This document shows, piece by piece, positions 16,935 to 26,472 of a stretch of DNA of 64,000 nt. The stretch lies in NCBI GenBank assembly GCA_903897145.1, contig CAIUAN010000005.1, positions 1-64,000 on the forward strand, in the 5' to 3' direction. Each line of letters starts with the position of its first letter. Position 1 is the first letter of the stretch. Origin of the DNA: an uncultured Bacteroidia bacterium (GTDB lineage Bacteria > Bacteroidota > Bacteroidia > Bacteroidales > Prolixibacteraceae). The notes under the pieces are model-generated. The model saw nothing but the letters and a program-made list of their open reading frames with translations, made no database searches and had not been told where the DNA came from. A program made the position numbers and the translations under genes.

Positions 16935-17667
16935 AGAGATGTCGGCCCGTTAGTGATATAAATAGTTCGTCAAGCGACCGGTGGCCACCACCAAGAGCTA
17001 ATATTTCAGCCAGTGTTCCCTGAGCTAAGATGGTTCCTTTATCCATGATAATAATTCGATCACATAAATATTCCGCTTCCTCCATGTAATGCGAGGTCAG
17101 TATCAGTGAGGTATTTTGTGATTTCTTTAAACCTAACAAGATATTCCATATCTCACGACGAGCATTGGGATCGAGACCCGTTGTAGGTTCATCAAGCAAT
17201 AAGATTTGTGGTTTATTCAAAAGTGCCACCCCTAAAGCTAGACGCTGACGCTGACCTCCAGAGAGATTATCCACAAAAGCTTTTTTCTTATCTTCTAATC
17301 CAATTAAGGCAAAAACCTCATCAACCCGATGGGCATCAAGCTTATAGAAACTAGCAAAAAGACGCATGGTCTCATATGCGGTGAGCTTATCCATAAATCG
17401 AGTCTCTTGCAAGGAAAGTCCGATCAGTTGATGCAATTCATATTGGTGGTTTTTCCACTGCATACCTGAGATAAAGATCTCCCCTTCATCGGGATTCTGA
17501 ATCCCTTCAACCATCTCAACCAAGGTTGTTTTTCCCGCACCATTGGGACCTAACAAGGCAACAAATTCTCCGGGTTTAATCGTAAGGCTCACACCCTTAA
17601 CCGCATGAACATCTTTAAATGATTTCTTTACGTTACGTACTTCAACAATATATGGCGCCTCAATCAT
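16927..17667 (-). CDS. ABC transporter ATP-binding protein (exporter type)
   Basis: A 246-residue ATPase: Walker A LLGPNGAGKTTLVEMVEG (about 38-55), Q-loop LSLQETRF, signature LSGGQRQRLALGVAL, Walker B ILLLDEPTTGLDPNARREIW, and the switch histidine LTSHYMEEAEYL. The GLDP..R pattern and the partner permease place it with ABC-2 exporters of the CcmA/DrrA kind. It is the first gene of a two-gene operon facing away from tRNA-Ser. Confidence 0.93.
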   Translation of the reverse strand: MIEAPYIVEVRNVKKSFKDVHAVKGVSLTIKPGEFVALLGPNGAGKTTLVEMVEGIQNPDEGEIFISGMQWKNHQYELHQLIGLSLQETRFMDKLTAYETMRLFASFYKLDAHRVDEVFALIGLEDKKKAFVDNLSGGQRQRLALGVALLNKPQILLLDEPTTGLDPNARREIWNILLGLKKSQNTSLILTSHYMEEAEYLCDRIIIMDKGTILAQGTLAEILALGGGHRSLDELFISLTGRHLYE

Positions 17668-17795
17668 TTGCTCAATGAGATTATATTTTCACGAAGGTAA
17701 AATTATCCAAATATTTAAAAGAATGATTTTAAAAATTAAAATTATTTTGGTGTTATTAGATTGTTAACTCACCCCTTATCTTTCCCGTTTTTTCT

Positions 17796-17803
17796 TATTT
17801 TTG
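17796..17803 (+). promoter_or_regulatory. -7 element TATTTTTG for tRNA-Ser
   Basis: A full match to TAnnTTTG that ends 28 bases before the mature 5' end of the tRNA. A TTG exists at 17761-17763, but the spacing (32) is too long, so only the -7 box is well supported. Confidence 0.5.
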
Positions 17804-17831
17804 TCTGCAACCGAATCAATTATGCGGAGCA

Positions 17832-17918
17832 GGAGAGATGCCAGAGTGGTCGAATGGGACGGTCTCGAAAATCGTTGTACTGGTAACGGTACCGGGGGTT
17901 CGAATCCCTCTCTCTCCG
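17832..17918 (+). tRNA. tRNA-Ser, anticodon CGA
   Basis: An 87-nt class II tRNA with a long variable arm. The acceptor stem GGAGAGA pairs perfectly with TCTCTCC, followed by discriminator G, typical for serine. The anticodon stem-loop acggt-ctcgaaa-atcgt gives anticodon CGA, reading UCG. The T arm is ggggg-TTCGAAT-ccctc. The CCA end is not encoded (CAC follows the discriminator). Confidence 0.96.
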
Positions 17919-18054
17919 CACATTATCGCAAATCAAAGAAATGAACAAAGCAATTAAAAGTCGTTAAATAGTGATCCATCAATAAACAATCAAATCTTAA
18001 AAATTTATTTTATCCTTGCCAAAATTCACACGTATGAGATCAAAAAAATTAAAC

Positions 18055-19701
18055 ATGAAATTACTTATCGGAATTGGCTTTATTCTATTGTCTGCTACAA
18101 ATCAAATCGAAGCGCAAACAGGGGCTTCGAAAGAGAATAAAGCACCAAAATTAGTCGTAGGTATTGTGGTCGACCAGATGCGTTACGATTACCTCTCGAA
18201 ATACTATGCCAAGTTCTCAGAGAATGGCTTTAAGAAGCTAATGAACCAAGGGTTTAATTGTAAGAATACAAATTACAACTATTCACCAACCTATACTGGA
18301 CCAGGTCATGCTTCGATATATAGTGGCACAACACCAGCTTATCATGGCATCATTGGAAATGACTGGTATGTGCGAGAGACGGGGAAAATGACTTATGTCA
18401 CAGACGATGCAACAGAAAAAACTGTAGGCAGTTCAGCAGGAGGTGCTGGCAAAATGTCGCCACGAAACCTCTTGGCCTCAACGATTGGAGATGAGCTTAA
18501 ACTATATTCAAATTTAAAATCTAAAGTTGTTGCAGTATCCTTAAAAGATAGGGCTTCAATCTTACCAGGCGGTCATCTCTCAGATGGTTCGTATTGGTTT
18601 GATTCTGGATCAGGTAATTTTATTACCTCGACTTATTACAAAAAAGAGTTGCCGGCTTGGGTGACTAATTTCAACGATAAAAAATTAGCCAGCGCCTACC
18701 TATCTAAACCTTGGAATACGTTGCTGCCGATCAGTCAATATACGGAGAGCGCAGCAGACGACAACCCGTATGAAGGTCTTTATGGGAAAGAGAAAAAACC
18801 CGTTTTCCCTCATGATCTGCCATCGATGTATTCCCAAAAAGATTTTGGCATCATTCGCTCAACACCATTTGGCAATTCAATCACCAAAGATATCGCGATA
18901 GCAGCTTTAAAAGGGGAAAATCTTGGTAAAGGACCGTATACTGATTTGTTGGCAATAAGTTTTTCAGCAACCGATTATGTAGGTCACAAAATGGGGCCTC
19001 AATCGGTGGAAGTGGAAGATACATACCTTAGACTAGACCGAGATATTGCTGAACTGTTAACCGTTCTTGAAAAAAATTATGGAAAAGAAAATCTACTCGT
19101 ATTTCTAACAGCCGACCATGCAGCTGCCTATGTGCCAGCGGAACTAACTGACAACAAGATGAATGCAGGCTATTTTAATGGATTTGCATTTAAAGATTCA
19201 ATAAAAGGTTATCTCAATAAAGCATTTGGCGATACTAGTCTAGTATCGTTTGCGATCAACAACCAAATTTACCTGAATCACACCCGTATTCAGGAGAAAA
19301 ATTTAGATCTTAAAACAATCACATCGCAATTATCAAATTATGTTTTGAATTTTAATGGGGTAGCAAATGTTTACACGGCAGAACAATTAAATGGTGACGT
19401 CTTAAAAAACAAATCGGCAGAATTAATTCAAAACGGATTTTATCGCAAAAGGTCGGGTGATCTAGCTATCTTGCTTGAGCCAGCATGGCTTGAAGAGGTT
19501 TCAACAACTGGCACCACCCACGGAAGCACCTATACATATGACACACATGTACCCTTGCTCTGGTATGGCGGACAGATTAAAGCGGGCTATACTTCCGCAG
19601 CTATTGAAATCACCGATATTGCGCCAACAATTTCGGCTCTATTGAATATTATGGCACCGAATGCAAGTATTGGTAAACCCATTCTCAGCATTACCAAATA
19701 G
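18055..19701 (+). CDS. PafA-like alkaline phosphatase (phosphodiesterase superfamily)
   Basis: A 548-residue exported protein of the alkaline phosphatase superfamily, close to the Ca-independent PafA of Bacteroidota (about 546 residues). Seen in order: signal peptide MKLLIGIGFILLSATNQIEA, metal site VGIVVDQMRYDYL, nucleophile loop SPTYTGPGHAS (Thr81 with this start, close to Thr79 in PafA), the phosphate-binding SLKDRASILPGGH, FLTADHAAAYVP, and the C-terminal TTHGSTYTYDTHVPLLWYGG metal ligands. It should release phosphate from organic phosphate esters in the periplasm. The track begins at a TTG 13 codons upstream, and an ATG at 18034 is also possible; the ATG at 18055 gives the expected signal peptide and active-site numbering. 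Confidence 0.9.
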   Translation: MKLLIGIGFILLSATNQIEAQTGASKENKAPKLVVGIVVDQMRYDYLSKYYAKFSENGFKKLMNQGFNCKNTNYNYSPTYTGPGHASIYSGTTPAYHGIIGNDWYVRETGKMTYVTDDATEKTVGSSAGGAGKMSPRNLLASTIGDELKLYSNLKSKVVAVSLKDRASILPGGHLSDGSYWFDSGSGNFITSTYYKKELPAWVTNFNDKKLASAYLSKPWNTLLPISQYTESAADDNPYEGLYGKEKKPVFPHDLPSMYSQKDFGIIRSTPFGNSITKDIAIAALKGENLGKGPYTDLLAISFSATDYVGHKMGPQSVEVEDTYLRLDRDIAELLTVLEKNYGKENLLVFLTADHAAAYVPAELTDNKMNAGYFNGFAFKDSIKGYLNKAFGDTSLVSFAINNQIYLNHTRIQEKNLDLKTITSQLSNYVLNFNGVANVYTAEQLNGDVLKNKSAELIQNGFYRKRSGDLAILLEPAWLEEVSTTGTTHGSTYTYDTHVPLLWYGGQIKAGYTSAAIEITDIAPTISALLNIMAPNASIGKPILSITK

Positions 19702-19773
19702 TTAAATAAGAAATATCGAAAGGAGAAATAAGTCTCCAAGAATGATTAATTTCAATGACGCCGAACTACTTAA

Positions 19774-22281
19774 ATGAATCTTTCTCCTGAAACGTATGCT
19801 GATGTGATCCTGCCGCTCCCCTTGGCAGGATCATTCACGTATACGATACCAGAGGAACTTGAAGGCCAGATTCAGCCTGGAATGCGCGTAATTGTGCAGT
19901 TTGGAGCAAAGAAATTCTACTCGGCATTGGTTCATAAGATTCATCATCAAAAGCCTATCAATTATCAAACAAAACCCATCGAGTACACCATTGATTCGAA
20001 ACCTATTATTGCCAATTCGAGTTTTGCCTTCTGGGAATGGATTGCAGGATATTATCATTGTACGTTGGGTGAAGTTCTGAAGGCCGCCCTTCCTTCGGGC
20101 TTGAAATTAGAGAGCGAAACGAGAATTAATTTCAATGCGGATTTTATTGAACAAGAAGAGACTAAGCTAACTCCCAAAGAACAACTTTTATTTGAATTGA
20201 TTCGAGAAAAACATAGTCTATCGATTTCAGAGTTGAATAATTCATTGCTAAAAAAAGGGTCGTTGGTTGTGGTCAAAGAATTACTGCAAAAAGGGGCAGT
20301 CTCTATTGAAGAGGAGATGAAAGAGAGTTATCGACTAAAAACGCAGACTTATATTGCGCTCCACGAAAATTTAAATACCGAATTAAAAGTCGGCAACGCC
20401 TTAGATTCCATCAAGAAAATCGCCCTACAACATCAGTTATTCCTCGGATTTCTTGCTCTTGCAGAGGATCAAAAATTTGAGCACCACGAAGGAATTTTAA
20501 AAAAAGATTTACTCAGTCATACTAGCATATCAGTCGCTGTGCTTCAGGGGCTAATCAAAAAAAATATTTTCATTGCGATTGAGAAAACTGCCGATCGACT
20601 GGCCTCCTTTGATGGAGAACTAAAAGCCATTTCGCAGTTAAGTGAGGCGCAAACAGAGGCATACGATGCCATCAAATCTTGGTTCGAACAGAAACCCGTA
20701 ACCTTACTCCATGGAGTTACCTCAAGCGGTAAAACGGAGATTTATATTAAACTTATTCAAGAATGTCTAGAACAAGGAAAGCAAGTTTTGTACTTACTTC
20801 CAGAAATTGGATTGTCGACGCAGATCATTGGTCGACTAACCCGTGTTTTCGGAGATAAAGCGGGTATTTATCACTCAAAATTCAGCGATTCAGAACGCGT
20901 AGAGATCTGGAATAAAGTGCTGAATTTCGGTCAGATGAGAGATGACAAAAAAACGGAGGATGATTATCAACTTATCGTTGGAACACGATCTTCCTTATTT
21001 TTGCCATTTACCAATTTAGGCTTAATTGTCATTGACGAAGAGCATGAAAATAGTTTTAAGCAATACGATCCCGCTCCCCGCTATCATGCTCGTGATGCAG
21101 CAGTTATTCTTGGTCATCTTCAGAATGCTCCAATATTATTAGGCACGGCTACCCCTGCGGTTGAGACCTACTTTAATGCTCAATCTGGAAAGTTTGGGTT
21201 AGTCACCTTAAGTGAACGCCATCAGAAGATTGAGATGCCTGAAATCTTAACAGCTGATTTCAAAGACGCTTATCGAAGAAAGCAAATGAATTCGCATCTG
21301 ACGCCGCTGTTATTTTCAGAAATGACTGAGGCATTAGAGCGTAAAGAGCAGATCATATTATTTCAAAACAGAAGAGGTTTTTCACCTTTTGTTGAGTGCC
21401 GTCTTTGTGCTTGGATCCCCAAATGTGCCCACTGCGACGTGAGCTTAACCTATCATAAGCACAATAATTCATTAGTTTGTCATTATTGTGGCTACTCAAT
21501 TAATCACCCTGGCGCATGCTCAAGCTGCGGAAATAAAGAACTTACAAACAAAGGCTTTGGGACCGAAAAAGTAGAAGAAGATCTGCAATCCATATTTCCG
21601 GATGCAAAGATTGATCGCATGGATCTTGACACCACACGATCGAAGCATGGGTTCGAAAAGATCATCAAGCGCTTTGAGAACAAAGAAATAGACATCCTCA
21701 TTGGAACACAAATGGTGACCAAAGGATTAGACTTTGAAAATGTAAGTATCGTAGGGATTCTTAATGCCGATAACCTATTAAATCAGCCGGATTTCAGGGC
21801 GTACGAAAGAAGCTATCAACTCATGGCGCAAGTTGGTGGTCGAGCAGGGAGAAAAAACAAACGCGGGAAAGTGATCATCCAAACCTCAGAGCCTACCCAT
21901 CCAATCATTCTAAACGTTCAGAATAACGATTATGAGGCGATGTACCGAGGGCAAATTGCAGAGAGAGAGCATTTCAAATACCCACCTTTTCATCGAATGA
22001 TCGGCATTACACTAAAGCATAGAGACAAAAAGGAACTTGATCGAATCACAGACGAACTTTCGAATAGACTTCGCGAACGATTTGGGACTAGAATACTCGG
22101 ACCAGAGTATCCACTAATCAACCGGATAAAACTACAGTATATCAAGCAGATATGGATAAAAATAGAGCGCGAGATTTCTGTGGTTAGTGCCAAGAGACAG
22201 ATGCAAGAAATTCTGGATCAAGTAAAATTACGTGACGGTAATAAGGCAATCCAAATCGCGATTGATGTGGATCCAATCTAA
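19774..22281 (+). CDS. priA: Primosomal replication restart helicase PriA (N')
   Basis: An 835-residue superfamily-2 helicase that restarts collapsed replication forks. The N-terminal 3'-DNA-binding domain (YADVILPLPLAGSFTYTIPE) is followed by a winged-helix region, Walker A HGVTSSGKTEIY near 312-323, DEEH box near 421-424 followed by NSFKQYDPAPRYHARD, then eight zinc-binding cysteines (CRLCAWIPKCAHC...CHYCGYSINHPGACSSCG) near 542-588 and the C-terminal helicase lobe ending in GTQMVTKGLDF and AGRAGRKNKRGK. Length is slightly above the E. coli enzyme (732), as usual in Bacteroidota. It stands between the phosphatase and parA. Confidence 0.96.
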   Translation: MNLSPETYADVILPLPLAGSFTYTIPEELEGQIQPGMRVIVQFGAKKFYSALVHKIHHQKPINYQTKPIEYTIDSKPIIANSSFAFWEWIAGYYHCTLGEVLKAALPSGLKLESETRINFNADFIEQEETKLTPKEQLLFELIREKHSLSISELNNSLLKKGSLVVVKELLQKGAVSIEEEMKESYRLKTQTYIALHENLNTELKVGNALDSIKKIALQHQLFLGFLALAEDQKFEHHEGILKKDLLSHTSISVAVLQGLIKKNIFIAIEKTADRLASFDGELKAISQLSEAQTEAYDAIKSWFEQKPVTLLHGVTSSGKTEIYIKLIQECLEQGKQVLYLLPEIGLSTQIIGRLTRVFGDKAGIYHSKFSDSERVEIWNKVLNFGQMRDDKKTEDDYQLIVGTRSSLFLPFTNLGLIVIDEEHENSFKQYDPAPRYHARDAAVILGHLQNAPILLGTATPAVETYFNAQSGKFGLVTLSERHQKIEMPEILTADFKDAYRRKQMNSHLTPLLFSEMTEALERKEQIILFQNRRGFSPFVECRLCAWIPKCAHCDVSLTYHKHNNSLVCHYCGYSINHPGACSSCGNKELTNKGFGTEKVEEDLQSIFPDAKIDRMDLDTTRSKHGFEKIIKRFENKEIDILIGTQMVTKGLDFENVSIVGILNADNLLNQPDFRAYERSYQLMAQVGGRAGRKNKRGKVIIQTSEPTHPIILNVQNNDYEAMYRGQIAEREHFKYPPFHRMIGITLKHRDKKELDRITDELSNRLRERFGTRILGPEYPLINRIKLQYIKQIWIKIEREISVVSAKRQMQEILDQVKLRDGNKAIQIAIDVDPI

Positions 22282-22449
22282 CAAGAAACCTTGAAATACC
22301 TATCGCTTTCGAGCCAAAAACAAATCATATCAATCTATTTATCAACACTATAAGAACTAATTCAAATTAGAAATAGAAATAATTTCATTTTTTTAACATC
22401 GGATTAGAGCCAATTGAAAAGGAATGTCAGCTAATTCGGGTTAAAATGC

Positions 22450-22457
22450 TAAATTTG
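22450..22457 (+). promoter_or_regulatory. -7 element TAAATTTG for the parAB unit
   Basis: A full TAnnTTTG match, 26 bases before the ATG of parA. A TTG at 22414-22416 is too far upstream for a standard -33, so only this half is secure. It would drive parA-parB-DUF5683-mltD. Confidence 0.45.
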
Positions 22458-22483
22458 AACCGATCTTAAAAAAAATAACTTCA

Positions 22484-23284
22484 ATGGCAAAAGTAATTGC
22501 GATAGCAAACCAAAAAGGCGGAGTAGGAAAAACGACAACAGCGATCAATCTCGCTGCTAGTCTTGCTGTTTTGGAGTATCGAGTATTGCTTATCGATGCC
22601 GATCCACAAGCAAATGCAACCTCAGGAGTTGGCTTTGATGTGCGCAATGTCAAGACTAGTATTTACGAATGTGTGGTTGATGATGTGGATCCGAGGTCAA
22701 TTATTTTAAATACCAAAACGCCAAACTTTGATCTTTTGCCTTCTCATATCGACCTTGTTGGTGCAGAGATTGAGATGCTTAATCTTCCTAATCGGGAGAA
22801 AGTTCTGAAGCAAGTGATTGATAAAATAGCGAGTGATTATGATTTTATATTGATCGATTGCTCTCCATCACTTGGCTTAATAACTGTGAATGCATTAACG
22901 GCAGCAGATTCAGTATTAATTCCGGTGCAATGCGAATATTTTGCCCTTGAGGGATTAGGAAAGCTGCTCAATACAATAAAGATTATTCAAAGTCGACTTA
23001 ATCCAGAGTTGCAGATTGAAGGATTCTTGCTCACCATGTTTGATTCGAGGCTGAACTTATCGAATCAAGTTTACGAAGAGGTAAAGAAACACTTTCAAGA
23101 GATGGTTTTTGAAACCGTAATAACGAGAAATATCCGACTTTCTGAGGCTCCAAGTTATGGTCTGCCAGCAGTCGAATATGATATCACCTCAAAAGGAGCT
23201 CAGTCGTATCTTAATTTCGCGCGCGAGTTATTGCAAAATAACAACATGACGAAGATGGATCAGGCTGAAAAACTAGAACTATAA
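22484..23284 (+). CDS. parA: Chromosome partitioning ATPase ParA (Soj)
   Basis: A 266-residue MinD/ParA-type ATPase with the deviant Walker A KGGVGKTTTA at residues 11-20, switch I/A' DADPQANATSG, and Walker B FILIDCSPSLGLIT. There is no N-terminal HTH, as expected for chromosomal ParA (type Ib-like length). It binds nonspecific DNA and drives segregation with ParB. It is followed 17 bases later by parB. Confidence 0.96.
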   Translation: MAKVIAIANQKGGVGKTTTAINLAASLAVLEYRVLLIDADPQANATSGVGFDVRNVKTSIYECVVDDVDPRSIILNTKTPNFDLLPSHIDLVGAEIEMLNLPNREKVLKQVIDKIASDYDFILIDCSPSLGLITVNALTAADSVLIPVQCEYFALEGLGKLLNTIKIIQSRLNPELQIEGFLLTMFDSRLNLSNQVYEEVKKHFQEMVFETVITRNIRLSEAPSYGLPAVEYDITSKGAQSYLNFARELLQNNNMTKMDQAEKLEL

Positions 23285-23301
23285 TTTAAAGATATTGGAT
23301 T

Positions 23302-24174
23302 ATGATAAAAAGAAACGCACTTGGAAGAGGCTTAGGGGCATTAATTGAAGGAAGTGACATGCCTGTTGGCGCTCCAGTTTCAAATGAGATAGCTATCAAT
23401 GAAATAGTAGCTAACCCATTTCAACCGCGTATCCATTTTGATGAAGAGGCACTTTTTGATCTCTCGAACTCAATAAAAGAGTTGGGTATTATCCAACCAA
23501 TTACTTTACGCAAACTTGCTGAACATAAATATCAGATCATTGCAGGTGAAAGGCGTTTTAGAGCCTCGAAAATTGCGGGATTAACAACTATTCCTGCTTT
23601 CATTCGTGAGGCAGGTGATGAGACGATGTTAGAAATGGCGCTTGTTGAAAACATCCAACGGGAAGATCTTGACGCCATTGAGATTGCCTTAAGCTACCAA
23701 AGATTAATCGACGAGTGCAATCTAACACAAGAAACTCTAAGTGAGAAAGTTGGGAAAAAGCGGTCAACTGTCTCAAACTATTTGCGCTTGCTTAAGTTGC
23801 CAGCCACCGTGCAAAAAGCGATCAGAGAGCAAGAGATCACCATGGGACATGCCCGTGCTTTAGTAAACATTCCTGAGCCGGAAACACAGATTATGATCTA
23901 CAGGCAAGTTGTCAAATACGATTTTTCTGTAAGAAAAACAGAAGATATTGTTAGGAAAATCAACTTAGAAGATAGCGAAGATCAAGCTAAAGGTAAAAAA
24001 TCAGCGCCGTTCCCAGATGAATACCGAGAGCTAAAAAATCACCTCACTAATTATTTTAGGACGAATGTAGTCTTTAAGATTAATGATCTAGGGAAAGGTA
24101 AAATCGAAATTCCATTTGGAGATCCTAAAGATCTTGAGCGGATCATTGGAATATTTGACAAGCTAAATCTCTGA
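23302..24174 (+). CDS. parB: Chromosome partitioning protein ParB (Spo0J)
   Basis: A 290-residue CTP-dependent DNA clamp. Seen are the N-terminal ParA-interaction segment (RNALGRGLGALI), the conserved NPFQPR, the CTP-binding GERRFRAS, the ALVENIQREDLDAIE helix, the HTH TQETLSEKVGKKRSTVSNYLRLLKLP and a C-terminal dimerisation domain. It should load at parS and spread. I did not see a parS-like palindrome (tgtttcacgtgaaaca or a close variant) in the window by eye. It sits between parA and DUF5683. Confidence 0.96.
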   Translation: MIKRNALGRGLGALIEGSDMPVGAPVSNEIAINEIVANPFQPRIHFDEEALFDLSNSIKELGIIQPITLRKLAEHKYQIIAGERRFRASKIAGLTTIPAFIREAGDETMLEMALVENIQREDLDAIEIALSYQRLIDECNLTQETLSEKVGKKRSTVSNYLRLLKLPATVQKAIREQEITMGHARALVNIPEPETQIMIYRQVVKYDFSVRKTEDIVRKINLEDSEDQAKGKKSAPFPDEYRELKNHLTNYFRTNVVFKINDLGKGKIEIPFGDPKDLERIIGIFDKLNL

Positions 24175-24194
24175 AAAAAATAGTGCAGACAAGC

Positions 24195-24836
24195 ATGCTG
24201 AGAACTATTCTTGCAGGACTTTTTATTCTAGTCATTCTAACAACGGGTAATCTAGCATCGACTGCTCAACCGTTGAAAATATCGAATGATAGTCTTAAGG
24301 TGACAGCTCCGGCTCCAAAGGTGCAAAGATCCCCAAAGAAAGCCTCAATCTATGCCGCACTGATCCCTGGTTTAGGTCAGATATATAACAAGAAATATTG
24401 GAAATTGCCCATCGTATATGGAGGATATGCAGGATTAATCTATGTTTTAGGATGGAACAACAACAACTATTCCGACTATGCACAAGGCTATCGAATTATT
24501 GCTCAATATACTAACGCTGCCAGTTTAAAAACCGACGAGCGACTCTTTTTAACCAATTTGATTAAAAATCCATCCATACAATTAGATAATCCAGCCACAT
24601 TTACATACATCTCAGATCAATTAAAAAGCGGTAAAGATTTCTTTCGTCGCAACAGAGACCTTACAATCATCTGCATTGCTATGATGCATGTATTGAGCAT
24701 TATAGATGCGAGTGTCGATGCCAATCTATTTGATTTCGACATCAACAACGACATTAGCATGAGGATTGAGCCGATGCCAATCAATGTAGGGACTCAAAAC
24801 ACAGGAATGGGAATTAATGTAGCTATTCACTTTTAA
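24195..24836 (+). CDS. DUF5683 domain membrane protein
   Basis: A 213-residue protein that matches DUF5683: signal peptide or first helix (MLRTILAGLFILVILTTGNLASTAQ), a basic Pro-rich stretch, then KASIYAALIPGLGQIYNKKYWKLPIVYGGYAGLIYVL, with a further helix near the C-terminus (LTIICIAMMHVLSIIDASVDANLFDFDI). The role is unknown. The ParA-ParB-DUF5683-lytic transglycosylase order is common in Bacteroidota, which points to a link between chromosome segregation and the envelope, but this is inference. The track starts at a GTG at 24183; the ATG at 24195 fits a signal peptide better. Confidence 0.85.
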   Translation: MLRTILAGLFILVILTTGNLASTAQPLKISNDSLKVTAPAPKVQRSPKKASIYAALIPGLGQIYNKKYWKLPIVYGGYAGLIYVLGWNNNNYSDYAQGYRIIAQYTNAASLKTDERLFLTNLIKNPSIQLDNPATFTYISDQLKSGKDFFRRNRDLTIICIAMMHVLSIIDASVDANLFDFDINNDISMRIEPMPINVGTQNTGMGINVAIHF

Positions 24837-24848
24837 CACGTTCAAATC

Positions 24849-26447
24849 ATGAAACAGATCTTTCAACTCATAGTTGCCATTACCCTTTTGACTTTAAACA
24901 CCAAGAGTTACAGTCAAACATCAGAGGCACAGGTTAAGCCTGAATCGATAACCTCAGGAGTCCAGCCAGTAGATTCAGTCAAAATAAACCCTTCTGGTTT
25001 AAATTTCAATGACAATATTGACACGATTCTTTCGGATAAGCTAGACTCCATGATGCACACCTGGTACGTAGAGAATTCTTTTCCTGTAGATAGTATCAAT
25101 GCAGCCTATGCAGCCGATTCACTCCAACAAGCATTGCCAGATTCGATCTACATTCAACGTTTGCAGAGTCTTGATTCCTATATCGCTCTGCCATACAATG
25201 ACATGGTTCGGAAATTAATTAATTTTTATTTTAATCGAAGAAAAGGGATGGTTTCAGTGATGATGGGATTGACAAATTACTACTTCCCTTTATTTGAAGA
25301 AACATTGGCAAAATATGATCTCCCAGCTGAATTAAAATACCTTCCAATCATTGAATCTGCGTTAAATCCAAAGATTGTTTCTAGAGCAGGAGCATCGGGA
25401 CTTTGGCAATTTATGTATGGCACTGGAAAGATGTATGGATTAGAGATTAATTCATATATCGACGAACGAAACGACCCTATTAAATCAACCGATGCCGCTG
25501 CTCGATATCTCAGAGACCTCTATGCAATCTATGGTGATTGGCATGTTGTTATTGCAGCCTACAATTGCGGACCAGGAAATATCAATAAGGCCGTACGTCG
25601 TTCGGGAGGAAAACAAAGCTATTGGGAGATCTATGCTCAGCTACCCAAGGAAACAAGAGGGTATATCCCAGTTTTTATTGCAGCCAATTACGTGATGAAT
25701 TTTGCCAAGGAGCATAATATCGCAAGCGCCAAGCCTATATTCACCCTTCTAACCGACACAATTGTTGTGACATCATATTTACATTTCGAGCAGATCTCAA
25801 ATACTCTTCAGATTCCAATCGAAGAGATAAGACAATTAAACCCACAATACAAGCGAGATATTATTCCGGCAAAACCAGATAAGGAATTGGTGTTGAAGTT
25901 ACCTATCGATAAAATATCCCCTTTCATTGATGCACAGAATCAAATATTTGCCTTTGATAGAGATAAATATTTTCCTGACAACCAATTAGTCCCAATAAAA
26001 GACGATCGTGGTTATCGATATGCTGATACAGGTGGTAAACGGAAAATTTATTATACCGTGCGTGGCGGAGACAAACCCAATTCGATTGCTGCGAAATATA
26101 AAGTTGAGGTTAGCGATATCAGCGAATGGAATCATCTAAAGCACAATCGCCTTAAAGTTGGGCAGCGCCTAGTCCTATTTGTCGATTCCAAACAGTCAAA
26201 AACTGCAGCGGCTAAAGAAGAACAAAAAAAGAAAGCTACTGAAACAAAAAATGAGGTTGTGAAAGAAACAACAACCGCATCAACTGATGGATTTACCTAT
26301 TACACAGTTCGCAATGGAGATAACTTAAGTAAAATTGCCAAACAATTTACTGGAGTCACGGACGCCGAAATAAAAACGATAAATAACATTAAGAACGAAA
26401 AAAATCTTGTGATCGGTCAGAAATTAAAAATACCGATAAAAAGCTAA
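24849..26447 (+). CDS. mltD: Membrane-bound lytic murein transglycosylase D, LysM-containing
   Basis: A 532-residue exported cell wall enzyme. The signal peptide (LIVAITLLTLNTKSYSQ) is followed by a linker, an SLT domain (LPIIESALNPKIVSRAGASGLWQFMYGTGKMYGL, with the catalytic Glu in IIES, and AAYNCGPGNINKAVRR) and two LysM peptidoglycan-binding repeats (YTVRGGDKPNSIAAKYKV near 400 and YTVRNGDNLSKIAKQFTG near 482). It cleaves the beta-1,4 MurNAc-GlcNAc bond with formation of 1,6-anhydro ends. It is the last gene of the parAB unit, 12 bases after DUF5683. Confidence 0.95.
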   Translation: MKQIFQLIVAITLLTLNTKSYSQTSEAQVKPESITSGVQPVDSVKINPSGLNFNDNIDTILSDKLDSMMHTWYVENSFPVDSINAAYAADSLQQALPDSIYIQRLQSLDSYIALPYNDMVRKLINFYFNRRKGMVSVMMGLTNYYFPLFEETLAKYDLPAELKYLPIIESALNPKIVSRAGASGLWQFMYGTGKMYGLEINSYIDERNDPIKSTDAAARYLRDLYAIYGDWHVVIAAYNCGPGNINKAVRRSGGKQSYWEIYAQLPKETRGYIPVFIAANYVMNFAKEHNIASAKPIFTLLTDTIVVTSYLHFEQISNTLQIPIEEIRQLNPQYKRDIIPAKPDKELVLKLPIDKISPFIDAQNQIFAFDRDKYFPDNQLVPIKDDRGYRYADTGGKRKIYYTVRGGDKPNSIAAKYKVEVSDISEWNHLKHNRLKVGQRLVLFVDSKQSKTAAAKEEQKKKATETKNEVVKETTTASTDGFTYYTVRNGDNLSKIAKQFTGVTDAEIKTINNIKNEKNLVIGQKLKIPIKS

Positions 26448-26472
26448 TCATCAAGTTGCCACTCGTTCTAAG

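Noticed and set aside
22282-22483. Search for a parS site near parAB
   Set aside because: I looked for tgttTCACGTGAAAca-like palindromes in the gap and around parAB and saw none; only unrelated CACGTG-like words elsewhere (for example in ettA). A parS site may still exist outside the window.
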